Origin: Liquidambar formosana
Taxonomy: Eukaryota > Streptophyta > Magnoliopsida > Saxifragales > Altingiaceae
NCBI GenBank assembly: GCA_039720395.1
Contig: CM077833.1
Coordinates: 21,029,771-21,093,770, forward strand
Direction of reading: 5' to 3'
DNA length: 64,000 nucleotides
Under the pieces are notes generated by a model. It was not told the origin of the DNA. It made no database searches and worked only from the letters and a program-made list of their open reading frames with translations. Positions 51,601 through 62,604 of this stretch are shown piece after piece. Position 1 is the stretch's first letter. Each line of letters opens with the position of its first letter. Both the position numbers and the translations under genes were made by a program.

Positions 51601-52337
51601 GGGGTTTTGTGAAAGGTTTTTTTGGGCTTCGTTTGGGTATTCAGACTGCATTTTTTGCTGAACTCAAGAGTGTGATTCTTGCAGTTTCTTTTGTTTGGGA
51701 GAAAGGTTGGCATAGTTTATGGATTGAAAGTGATTCCTCGGCTGTTATTTCCTCTTGGTAGAATTATACATTTAAACCTCCTTGACCCTTGTTAAATGAA
51801 TAGGCGAAACTGTCTTTCTCTCATTAAGAAGATGAATGTGATTTTTTCTCATATTTACAGAGAAGGTAATTCTGTTGCAGACAAAATAGCTAATTTAGCT
51901 CTCAATTTTTCTGATCTTACGTCACCGCATGCAGATTCTAGGCGTTGTTCCTTCTGAGCTTGCTAGAGATATGGTGGGGCTTCCTTTTTATAGATTTGTC
52001 TCTTAACCTCTTTTTTGAAGCTGGTTTTCTTCTTGTTGGAGAGTCTTCGAATGCCTTTATATTCTTCCTATGTGAGCTGGATTGTGCATTATAAGTCACC
52101 AAGACCAGACAGTTTGGTTTTTGTTTCCTTATCTCCTTGTGTGCTTTCTTATTTACTTTAGTTTTCTTTTTTTAATAAAATTTGGAGCTGGAGGACAGAT
52201 GATGGTGAGTGCTTTGGGTGCCAACCTAGTTGGGATTCATTGTTCCTCTTTGGTGCTCTTAGCTCTCTTTCTGGATTTTAAAAAGCAAAAAAAAAACAAA
52301 AAACAAAAAAAAAAAAAAAAAGCAAAAAAAAAAAAAA
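48625..52337 (+). mobile_element. 5'-truncated L1-type LINE, decayed
   Basis: In order: the linker region after the endonuclease (PMYIMVRKLKLLKAALKTWN), reverse transcriptase (49180-49960) with SSPGPDG, FRPIAVANF, LDIKKAFDTLEW, RGVRQGDPLSPLLF and the catalytic YADD, then a zinc-ribbon zf-RVT region (50930-51170), then an RNase H domain (51525-51945) with VNTDGLSKGNP and ESDSSAV. The endonuclease and ORF1 are missing. Several stops and frame shifts (for example after YFQ near 49057, after the YADD block near 49960, and TAG/TAA within the zinc-ribbon and RNase H parts) make it inactive. An A-rich tail (52280-52337) ends it. An 11-bp direct repeat GTGAGGTCAGG lies at 48614-48624 and 52347-52357, a likely target duplication with a few extra bases next to the tail. 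Dead 5'-truncated insertion. Confidence 0.92.
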
Positions 52338-52339
52338 GG

Positions 52340-53480
52340 GAAGGCGGTGAGGTCAGGAATTTGAACTTCTACTGTTTTACACTCTGACATAAGCTGATGA
52401 ACTCCATTTTGCAAAAGAAAATAGCCCATACCTAATTTTCTTGTAATAGCTTACAAATTTATGTCATACAAATTAAATATTTTTCCCTCATGAAGCTGAT
52501 GTTTACAGTTTGGAATGTTTCCTAGACATCTTTCTCCCCTCTTTCTTCTTTATATATATGTTCTCTTTCTTTTTTTTTTGGGTCAAAGTATACAAATGTA
52601 GGTCAGCACAATGGTGTTCTTTGACCTGTTCAATGGAATTTCAAAGGAATTTTCTGGAATTCAGGTTGTAAAGGGTGATAAAATTTGAAATGAAAAAAAA
52701 AAAAAAAAAATTTACTGCGCGATATAAAAGAATAAAAGAAGAAAATGAGAGGTGGACCTGATAAGTTAGAAATTGGATTGTAGGCTCCAGTGAGAACACA
52801 GCTGTTTGACAATTTCGTAACCAACCAAAGTTCCACATGACCCACACTTGAATCTTTACAACACCGATCAATTGCCTCTGAGATCAACAGGGTTTTTTTG
52901 CTAGTCCACATCGAAAGGGGACAACCCTTGCTCATCACTGTCTGCTTGGACATTTCCATTTAATCAAAATCTGTCTCTTGTGGAGGTTGCAATGGGATTC
53001 GGGCAAACCAGAATAGTAGACATCTATTTCTCTCTCTTTTTTCCCCACCTAATACAAGAGTTTGATTGATCCTTCGTCACCCTAGGAGGGGTAGAGGATC
53101 CAATATAGTCCATATACAAAAGCTTGTCTAAAAAACTAGGGGGGAGGGATAAGCAATTAAGCGCATACCCCGAAACAAAGAAAAAGGGTAAAACAGGTTT
53201 GATTGATGTTCTCTAGTGGAGACATCTAATAATCCAAGAGACAGATTTTGATATAGACTACAGAGTTGACTCGATGGGATTCGGGCATACTAGAATAGGC
53301 GACATCCTCTTTCTTTTTTTCTTTTTTTTTTTTTCATTCTAAATTTCTAATACAGGAGTTTGATTGATCCTTCCTGGGGTGGAGGATCCAATAGAGTCCA
53401 TATACAAAAGCTTGTCAAAAAAACTAGGGGATGGCATAAGCATACACTCCTCCCCCCCACCAAAACCGAAAAAAAAAAAA
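52340..53480. repeat. Spacer with a ~290-bp diverged tandem duplication
   Basis: GATGGGATTCGGGCA-type sequence occurs at about 52990 and 53275. GAGTTTGATTGATCCTTC and then GTCCATATACAAAAGCTTGT recur at 53059/53358 and 53109/53396. The two copies (about 52985-53160 and 53270-53445) are diverged direct repeats. The first part (52340-52980) has poly-A/T runs and no supported gene. Confidence 0.75.
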
Positions 53481-53593
53481 AGGCACTAGGACTAGCCTAG
53501 TGGTGAGGTAGGGTGTGGTAAAAGATAGAATTAGGATAGGTTAGGGGTTCAATCCCTCTCACTGTACCCAAAAAAAAAAAAAAAAAAAAAAAA
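53481..53593 (+). mobile_element. tRNA-derived SINE
   Basis: A short element beginning AGGCACTAGGACTAGCC has a pol III A box (TAGCCTAGTGGTG) and, about 50 bp on, a B box (GGGTTCAATCCC), then ACTGTACCC and a 24-base poly-A tail (53570-53593). It cannot fold as a tRNA. This is the layout of a plant tRNA-derived SINE. No clean target duplication is seen. Confidence 0.82.
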
Positions 53594-53734
53594 TCTATTC
53601 CTGCATAACTTGCCAAAAAATAACCACTAAGTTAGCTTCTCTGTAGCAAAAGGGAAGTTTTAGCCGATAAAACTTAGTCAGGATAGCGAGGCAGTCCCCC
53701 AAAACTGTCTCGAGCTCTGCTTAATATGGGTCTT

Positions 53735-54490
53735 TTGCTTGCAAATCATTTCAACAGATCACCAAAGAATCTGTTTCCAATTTGTATACGAGTCTGCTTC
53801 ATATAATTATCAGCAACAAGAGGTCCAAATTTGATAGCCCGAAGCTCTGCACTAATATTGGTTGTAACCCCAATATTAACTGCAAAGCTATGGATTAAAA
53901 CGCCCCTATAGTCTCGAATAAAACCACCTATGGCAGCCATTCCTGGGTTACCTTCAGCCGCTCCATCTACATTAATTTTAATGTAAGGATGAGTAGGGGG
54001 TCCCCAAGCAATCTGAAATATAGTTGTGTTATTGATCTTTCCATTGCTTCCTTTATTTGTCTTCTCATAATCAATGGCAAAGGTAGTCACTCGTTTAACA
54101 TTTCGATTATGAAGAATAGGACTCTTCTAAAAAAGAGCTTTATTCCAGCTTTTCCAAAGGAACCACAAGATATTTGGAATCCAAACCATAACTGAGATAG
54201 TGTAAGGATTGGGGTTATGCACAGTTCTAACACCAGATAAGGAATTGATCCATGAAGGATTGATATTCGGGACACTATGAAGAGTGTAAGGAAACAAGGC
54301 ACTAACCGATTGAAATTGACTTCAATCGAAGAAAAAGATGTAATATAGTCTCCCCCTGGCTATGGCAAAAACTACAGTTAGTAGAATAGGAGACATCTTT
54401 AACACTACATGTTTTCACATCACGAGGGACTCAAATTGAACTACCAAAGCCATAAGTTTTTTGGCTTGCATAACAAACTTGCCACCTGAT
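53735..54490 (-). mobile_element. 3' fragment of a LINE (zf-RVT and RNase H)
   Basis: On the minus strand, a zinc-ribbon piece (NCSFCHSQGETILHL, near 54370) is followed by WFLWKSWNKALF with an in-frame stop, and then an RNase H domain with KINVDGAAEGNPG, GGFIRDYRG and ISAELRAI (about 54010-53780). The order and motifs match the C-terminal tail of plant L1-type LINE polyproteins. It lies 50 bp downstream of the LRR gene's stop codon on the same strand, so it may be transcribed as part of that gene's 3' UTR. The reverse-transcriptase core is absent. Confidence 0.82.
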
Positions 54491-54539
54491 AATGAAAACA
54501 AAGAAAAGAATACCACTTCAAAAAACTGAAAGTGGATCC

Positions 54540-56940
54540 TTAAGGTAGATTTTTCCCTAGCGCAGATGCCCCTATCTTCTGAAGCGAGCGATATTGAGTT
54601 CGGCTCTTTGACTTGTTCCTGCTTTTCTGCCCAGCAGCCACACTGCTACGATGCCCACTGGAGGAAACTGAGCCGCCTTGACTCACCCTCTTCACTGCTC
54701 TTCTACGAGAGCTCAAAGAGCTGCTCCCAAGCGCGGCTTTGGCAACACTATCCATGAGGACCTCTCGTGCCCTCTGCGGTTTGATGGGCTGCTTGTTCAG
54801 GTAAGATAGCTTTGGGAGAAGACCACAAATTGCCTTGCGTAGCTGGTCATCATTGATGTTGCTTTGGATTGGATTGCCTAACAGATTGAGAGCCTGCAGG
54901 GAGTTGTAATTAGCTACAAGCTGGCCAAGTGCCTTTGCTGTTGTTATCTTGTTGAAGCTAAGGTCCAAAACTGTCAGCTTCAAGAGCCTGTGTAGCCCTT
55001 CAACATCACTTATCTTGTTTCCGGCAAGATAGAGCTCCTTGATAAGTGTACAATTTGACAAACCTGTTACCATTTAAATCCAGAGTGCTCATTTAGAATA
55101 ATACAAATCATTGAAGGAGAAGTAATTTCTTGGAAAGAGGTTTTTTTCAAGATTTGAATTCAAGGACACAAATGACGAAACGCATTTACCAAAGATAATT
55201 ACCTTGTCCAATTCGAAAGATCCGGTTGTAACTGAGATCAAGTACCCGTAATCGGGTTAATTCTCTTAGTCCTTCAATGGTGTTGATTTTGTTTCTGGAC
55301 AAGTTGAGAGTGTGAAGGCCCTTTGGCAGTGATGCAGGAGAAATGTGGACTGCAAATAGAGGAGGAAAAACAGCCAAGCATATTAGTTAGTACAATCTAT
55401 ATGTTTTACCACTAAGCACATTTTTTCTGTTAAGAGCTGTTAGTTTAAGTACACACCTATGAAGTTGCTTGATAAGTTGACAGATCGAAGACTGGAGAAG
55501 CCTGAGATGGTGGGGATGACTTTTAAGCCAATACCCGATATGTGAGCCACAGTTGAGGAAGAATTCAGAGACTGGATAACACTATTGGCATGTAATATCT
55601 CCTCTGAAAAATTGATATTTGGACGCCGGGTCGAATGAGTTATGCTTCTTGCTGGTGATCTACCGCCCTCAGGAGAGGGTGGGAAGACAATACCCTCTTC
55701 ATTGTTGTATTCACTGGTAAATGGAGGTGGGGAATGGATTTCGAGATCTTTCACCCACTCATCCACCCTGTTAAAGGGGGAGGATTCTGCTGAGAAAGCA
55801 ACCCACTGGTTCTGGGGCCATAAACCAGAAACTCTACCTTGAAATCACTCCAACTTGGGTTGTCACTTGGGTTATTGTTGCTACCATTCTTCCCGGATTC
55901 TCTGGTAAATGATCCGGGTGATTCAATTTTGTCCAATTCCATAGCTCGGTTGGGTTCAAGTGTATCGGAAGAGTACCCACCTTGTTGATTGGAAGCAGCA
56001 CTGACAGGAAGCCGGAGTGGTTCCACAGTCCATGGTTTGTGCAGGTTCCTGTGGCTCCAGAGGAACAATTTCCACCACAATCTCCTACTTCTAGAAGGGA
56101 GAACTTGGCTTGATGAATGTTTCTTCAACATCACTCTGTCAGCACTGTGATGGGTCATTACAGACCCAGGGCTGCCTGGATTTCCAACATCCTCCCTAAA
56201 CTTCTCAGCTAATTCCTGCAATTCTTCAAAAGACCGAGACTTTGAAGGAGGCAACTGATTAGCAATCTCATTGAGCACATCCCTTGTTTCCAGGTCAGAG
56301 CAGGAGCGCTTAAGCTTTGGTGAAGCCCAGAATTTCGTCTTCCCAATCCCCGGATCACTAACATGTCCGCTTTGGATCATTTCAACTCCCTTTTCAGCAT
56401 CTTTCTCATTTTTTTCCTCAAAATGCTCATTTACCTCAGTGTCAAATGACCCAGAAAAATTCATCTCTCTGTTTTTTGATTGAAACTCTTCTTCACCTGA
56501 ATTAGCCACATGGGCTTGGAGATCCAAGTCTGAGAAATCCCTCCTCATCGAGTTCACTTCTTGCTCATCTTCAGCTTCGTAAGCCACCTCTGCTGATTCA
56601 CCTCCAACGGGACTCTCGTGGCTCATTACCTTCACCTTGCACATAGAACTCCCTTTCATACCAAAGGGTACTGAAACACTGAAAGAAGACGAATTCAATT
56701 CATCGCTTTTGAAGGATTTGATGGGTTGTTCCAGCTTCACTTGCAGGGTTTTAAGCCCCTTCTTATGACGAAAAGAGTCTGAAGATTCTTCATCTCCCTA
56801 AAATCAAAAGAAAAATTAGCATATCACGAGGCACCAATCTAATCAGCAAAAGCATACACAATTTAACAAACACAACTGATTCTCACCTTGTCTTTCTTCT
56901 TTCTCCCAACCAGTCCAGAGAAGCAATTGAATAGTGCCAT
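54540..56940 (-). CDS. Leucine-rich-repeat protein, outer-arm dynein light chain 1-like
   Basis: Minus strand: exon 1 56940-56887 (MALFNCFSGLVGRKKKDK), then from 56797 an acidic/serine-rich region to about 55838, continuing in another frame to 55457, then 55349-55203 and 55063-54540. The N-terminal half is low-complexity with a conserved-looking RSFEELQELAEKFREDVGNP. The C-terminal half has SDS22-like leucine-rich repeats (about residues 425-590: LHTLNLSRNKINTIEGL, LRVLDLSYNRI, IKELYLAGNKISDVEGL, LTVLDLSFNKI, LQALNLLGNPI) and a basic tail. Plants lack axonemal dynein; these proteins probably act as scaffolds and their function is unknown. The frame changes between 55885 and 55789. Removing 26 nt (55812-55837, GT...AG) gives 679 aa; a 95-nt intron (55790-55884) gives 657 aa. 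Otherwise splice phases are consistent. Confidence 0.87.
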
Positions 56941-57998
56941 TATAGAAAATGGATTAGCTCAAAATCCTCGAAGGAAAAAAACCTAACAGATACAATCTTT
57001 ATTTCTCTTTGTTCCTTATCTATTCTCCCTGGCTGATGCTCACATCCCTAATAGGTGAAAATTGAGCTCTACAAAGGGAGATCTTGAGAAGCAGAGATCA
57101 CATTGGAGATGAATGGATCAAAAGTTAACCATAATCAATGGGGAGGCACCAAACCAGCGACCGAGCCCAAGTAGAGGACGAACACGACGACGAAGGAAGA
57201 CACCAAGCCCACGACCCTTTTAAGGACCCAAAAGATTTCGCTGGAGTGTCGGCCAGAGTGTTATGCACTGCAGCTTCTGGAGAGAAGCGTCACAAAATCC
57301 TTCATGAAAACCTCTGCTGCTCATAATAAACAACAAATATTAGCAGACCGATATCAAGAAAATTCCAAAACCCCATAAGGCCATTACAAAACATGACATT
57401 TACCAAGGTTTTTTTTTTTTTTTTTTTTCCAAAGAAAACAAGTTCTTATAAAGGGATGTATAGGAACCCATTGTGAACTCAGTGGATTGAACACAAACAG
57501 ACTACTTTGTTTTACGGTTTTTGTCACACAAAGCAACCTCATATGAAGAAGGGAAAAAACAAAAAAACAAAAAATTCCTTGCGTAAAAGAGAAAAAATCA
57601 AAATCCCATATGTATCAAGCATGAATGGATTGAACAAACACGTTGTTGTAAACAAATTATGAGGAATTCATTGAGAATTAATGGGATTTGACACAAACAG
57701 TGCGTCCGGTTTCAGAATCATTTGACATGAAATCCATGAGAAGTGGACTCGTTCGGGTATGAAAAAGGAAAGGAAAAAAAATTTGAAGAAACCAAGATTA
57801 GAAAAACCACAAGTATATTTGTGTTCGGTTAGATAGCCGTACCTGTTGAAGCCGAAGTATGCCAGATTGAGAGATGGAACAGTATATTTATATATTTATG
57901 GGGAGAGCTGAAACGTAAACCTGTTAGATCCAGAGGAAAGTGTCTGGCTGTGTATGAATGTGCGATAGGAAGAGAGAGAAAGAGGGACAGAGGGAGGA

Positions 57999-58034
<36 letters not shown>

Positions 58035-58272
58035 TGGTTGCGAGAGAAGGTTTGGCTGGAAGATACTCGAAATAGGTAGGGGGAATGGGGGATATTATTT
58101 AGAAACAGACTGAAGACGTACGCGCATATAACACGGTGTATGGATTGTAAGCTACCTTTTTATTTATAAATAAAAATATAAGAAGACCCCGTGGGCAGCC
58201 CAAGACTTAATTGTTAATGATTAATTTTTATTTTGATAAAAGAAAAATGCTATCTACATCAATTATTTACAA
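56941..58272. other. 5' region of the LRR gene
   Basis: Minus-strand leader and promoter. A CAACAG|GTACGG donor at 57843/57842 suggests a 5'-UTR intron running to just above the ATG. Upstream are a (GA)n tract (58001-58031) and purine-rich DNA. No separate gene is supported; a 62-aa plus-strand frame at 57138 has no recognised motif. Confidence 0.45.
58001..58031. repeat. (GA)n microsatellite upstream of the LRR gene
   Basis: About 15 GA units, CT on the coding strand, about 1.1 kb upstream of the start codon and probably at or near the promoter. Confidence 0.93.
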
Positions 58273-58275
58273 TAA

Positions 58276-58426
58276 AGGTGCGTTTGTTTGGTCGGAATAG
58301 AGAGAATAATAATGAAATGAAACATGATTTCAAAGGTGAGTATGACTGGAATGAGGTTTCAATGATAAATAAATTTCATTCTATTCCATTCTGATTCCTC
58401 CTAATTTTATCCAAACAAACAAGCCA
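58276..58426. mobile_element. Small Tourist-like MITE
   Basis: Ends AGGTGCGTTTGTTTGG and (minus strand) TGGCTTGTTTGTTTGG are inverted, flanked by TAA (58273-58275 and 58427-58429). The interior carries GGAATAGA/ATTCTATTCC motifs similar in style to the element at 15469. Non-coding, 151 bp. Confidence 0.75.
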
Positions 58427-58429
58427 TAA

Positions 58430-59550
58430 GTGTCACCAATTATTAACATCGATTTATTATGAAATAATTTGCTATTTTTTCAATGAATTAACACCACATC
58501 CACATCACCATCAGATATGCGAGTTGGTACAATTAATTAGTGCACTAATGGAAAAGAGAGATAAATTCAAGGTGAGATGTCCAAATTAAAGAGTGAGGGG
58601 GAGATGAAACTTAAGTCCGAAAAACGAACAAAACTAAATTAAATAAAATTAAAATGTCACAACTCCAGTCACCACAATGCTACAGCACTAAGGCTTGCTC
58701 GCTCATATATAAATGTATTAATTAATTAATTAATTAATTAATTAATGGTGTATAAGGTTTACAGTTCAAATTAATTTTACTTGCCCATGTGGGACATTAT
58801 TATTATCATTCTATGTCTGTTTGGAGGGTGTCGGTACTTGATTTCAAAACATTCACAAAATGATCTTGACATCTCGAGACATCTCAAGTATAGAGCATTA
58901 TAGTTCCAAGACTGTCACACTCATATGTTTAATATAATGTAATTATGTGTAAAACTTACTTTTATATTTTTACTTGCCTAATAAGATATTGTCATTATTG
59001 TTATTTTATTAGTATTATATTTTCTTTCATTGCTTAGAAGGTGCCGGTAATTTTCCAACACATTTACCATTTCAATTAAAAGAAAAACTAAGGATGATCA
59101 CGATTGGCACGTCACATTGTTATTGGTGCATATATGACACGCATCTGTGTGATAACACACGCAAGTACGAAAGTCTAGCCATCGCAACTATCCTAATTAA
59201 CATCTTCCTTTCAACCAATCAAGTTAGAGAAAAATGGAAGAAAAAAAAAGTGTTGTTATAATGTTAGAAGATGCCACTATATCTGTTTCTTCTTTTCTTT
59301 TTCTTTTTCTTTTTTGCCAAGCAACAAGATGTCCAAACTCTTAGAGCACAACTAATCATTCACACACACATATAAATATACGATAATGATCAAGTGAACA
59401 TGCAATGATATGACTTATATCAATACTCGCTTTGAAAGTTATACCTTGTGCATCAGTGGGTTATAGGGTATATTGGGTTAATACACGGGGTATAACCTCC
59501 AATGCATGGTACTAATATAATTTATATCAATATGTGTTGACCTGATCATG

Positions 59551-59591
<41 letters not shown>

Positions 59592-60688
59592 ATGAATGTC
59601 AGAAAAGCTTTTGATTGATTAAGATACCCTTATTTTATATTTTAAATACATTACTATCTTTATACACGGTATATTGATTGGAAGAGGAAATAGGAATATA
59701 AAATATAAAACACATAAATATAAATAGGAATTCTAAGTATACTATAATTCTACCCTTATACACGGTACATTGATTGAAATATGAAATAAGAGTATAAAAC
59801 ACATAAATATAAATAAGAATTCAAAGTATACTTTAATTGGTAAAACCACATAAATAGGAAATCAAATTCGTATAAAACTCTAAACCTTAACATATATCAT
59901 TTACATAATTCTAAATTTTACTTTCTCCATTAACAATAGGATTCTAAATTCTTTTTTTTTCATTAACAACGTGTTTTACTTTGTTTGGTAAGTATTTCTC
60001 TACAAAATAGAATAATTTTTAAATATATGACAATCGATAAACCTTACTTGTGCCCTATCAATATCAACAAATGGATATCAATATATTTTTTTAAATAAAA
60101 AAATAATGATTAGGGGTATCCTAAGTTTTACTTTCATCGAGGTTTCAAGCTAGACTCTTCCCCTAATAGTTCGTGTGAAACATCTTATATTTACATGGAC
60201 AACGATATCTACGAGAACTTAAAACAATAGCCTATAAGAAACATACATAAAATCTAACTGTTAAACCAATCCCACATGAAGTAAATGAATATTAATATTT
60301 ATTCATAATCTTAAACTTGAAATCACTTACTTAATAAGTGAGACAGATGACATTAAACTATAATGTCTTTAATCATTCACAAGATAAAATGCAATTTTTA
60401 AATTATATTAGAGTACAATGAAGATGGGGTTTCTTATTTTATTTTATTTTTTTGGGTATGGGAAGATGGGCTAAAGGAGTAAATTACAATTTGTTAAAAA
60501 TAAATAAATAAATAAATAAAGAAGAAAGTGTGGGGTGTGGGGTGTGGATGTAGGACGATATTACAGCGGGGTACTACAACACATGCCAGACCTGCGCTCT
60601 GGGCCTACCCTCAGTAACAAGGGGAAATCTCTGTTGGAAACCATTGGCCACGTCTCCTTCCCCTCAAAATTACATTCACCGTTTGGTT
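58430..60688. other. Intergenic, AT-rich
   Basis: No gene. It includes an (ATTA)n run (58717-58746), the second copy of the 17523 MITE-like repeat (59380-59555), a (TA)n run (59553-59588), and a diverged short duplication around TATACACGGTA(T/C)ATTGATTG (59659 and 59757). Confidence 0.55.
59380..59555. mobile_element. MITE-like dispersed repeat, copy 2
   Basis: A diverged copy of 17523-17715 in the same orientation, with shared GATCAAGTGAA near the left end and TTTATATCAATA, GTGTTGACCTGATCATGATT at the right. It is followed directly by a (TA)n run. Confidence 0.58.
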
Positions 60689-60697
60689 TTTATTTTG

Positions 60698-62201
60698 GCC
60701 AGCGCTATTCGCGCTCCATGGAGGACTTCTCGCACTCTCCTCTTTCTCTTATATTGCATTAAATGACAAAAATGCCCTTAAATCATCATCACAATTCACG
60801 AACACTTCATCCATTGTCTGCATAATCCCTCAACCATAGTTCCTCTCTCCTTACTCCCTCTCCCCACCATCCAACTGAGTAACCTGACCCCTCAAACTCC
60901 ATCCATGGGGTTTTTGATTGTCGTAGAAACTCCTTGCAAGGAAAACATGCAATGGGTTGTCTAGATCGAGGGACCTTGATGCTGTAAAAAAATGGGTCGT
61001 GCTGGAAAATTAGGTTTTTGAGATGGGATTCTAAGGATTCCTGCAACACTAAGAAATTCTTGAAGGGATTCGAAGGGATTTGTGCCAATTTGTGTATTTT
61101 CAAAGCTTTTTGAAGGTTTGTCTCTTGTTGGTGGCCGACGAATTTGCTAGAGAAGACGAGCCTGTTATGGTTTTGCAGAAGTGAAAATGGGTTGAACCCA
61201 AAAGAAAAAAGAAAAAAAGAAAAAGAAAAACAGAAGATGGAGAACGTCGGAGAGACGGAGGCGTGATTGAATATGGCTACTGTGGAGGGTTTGGTGTTGG
61301 GTTTTTACAAAAATGGAGGTTGTGGTGTTGACTTTGTGGGTTTTTTTTTTTGATAAGCGTTGACTTTGTGGGTTTAGTTACATTTAGAGCATAAGAAAGG
61401 ATTTGCATAAGAAAGGATTTGAATGTTGTGTACGTACAGTGGAGGGAGGAGAGGGGGAGTAGACGGTTGAGGTTGCCGATGAATGGGTGTTTTTGAGAAG
61501 AAGGGTATTTTTGTCCTTTAAATTGTATAAGGGAAAAGGAGGAGTGTGAGAAGCGTTCGGATTCGGTGCTGAGCTGATGTTTCCTTGGCACGGTGCCAAG
61601 CTGCCTCCGATTACGACACGTGGCGTTGTTTCTCATCCAACGGTAAGAAAAATTTATCTTGATCAAACGACCCATTTAGCTGCGTTTTGGTTCCCAAACG
61701 CACATTAACGGCGCAGTTCACCGTTACCCCTCAAAACTCTGCTCACCGTGATCTTCTCCTTCCCCCACTTCCCCTGCTCCTCCTTCCCCACTTCCCCTGC
61801 TATTCGCGCCGGCGTGAAGATCGGCGGAAATCCAAAGGTGATTAGAAACTAGATCTAATGCTCGCGAGTGATGGCAGAAGCGATCAACGTCAAGGAGAGT
61901 TCGTTGCCATCCAATTGAGTCGGGGTTTCCCCCCTTCTCACGTTGAGATTTAGGGAAGCCCCTTACCAGTCCGGCGAAAAGCCCCTTATCAGTCCGGCAC
62001 ACCAATGGCCCTTCACGACGACGGCGACCTGGATCTAAAACGCGATCCGGTGAAGATCTGCTGCCCTTCCCTCCCTCCCCTCCTTCCTTCTCCACGAAAA
62101 AAACAGATCTACTCACATCCGGTGAAGTCACACCACCGAATCCGGTGAAACATACCGCCGACAGACAGAGGTACACCCTCCATATTTGAGATCTGGTGTT
62201 A

Positions 62202-62232
<31 letters not shown>

Positions 62233-62568
62233 CCTCTCCAAACCCTCACTGTGTGCCCCTCTCCATCTCCATTCAATCCGGTGAAGGTTGTCCTATGCCG
62301 CAAACATTCTCTCTCCATCTGACGGCATTCCGGCGGATCCGACACTCCCCGCCGGCGACCTGAGTTGTGGTGCGATGAACTGCTGCATATAAGAGAAGAA
62401 AACAAAGCCTGAAAGAAAAAAAAAAATGAAGAAGACAAAGAAAGAAGACAGCCATGGCCGGCGATATTCATGGTGGCTTATGAGCAAGCCGTCACTGATG
62501 AGGACCTCCCAGAAACCCATCACCGCCAAATCCCTGGAATGAAAACCCAAACCCTGGCTTCTTCATTT

Positions 62569-62604
<36 letters not shown>

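Noticed and set aside
51525..51945. RNase H domain as a possible host gene
   Set aside because: It follows the reverse transcriptase and zinc ribbon of the same LINE in the expected order and has in-frame stops.
53481..53593. Possible tRNA gene from its B box
   Set aside because: There is no cloverleaf or anticodon stem and it carries a poly-A tail, so SINE is the better reading.
60807..61103. 98-aa minus-strand frame with a plausible look
   Set aside because: It lies wholly inside the nested inverted-repeat insertion, has no known domain and no splice or promoter support.
61724..62176. 150-aa Gly/Arg-rich minus-strand frame
   Set aside because: It overlaps the MULE left TIR and cargo; its composition reflects GC-rich DNA. 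Kept only as part of the MULE description.
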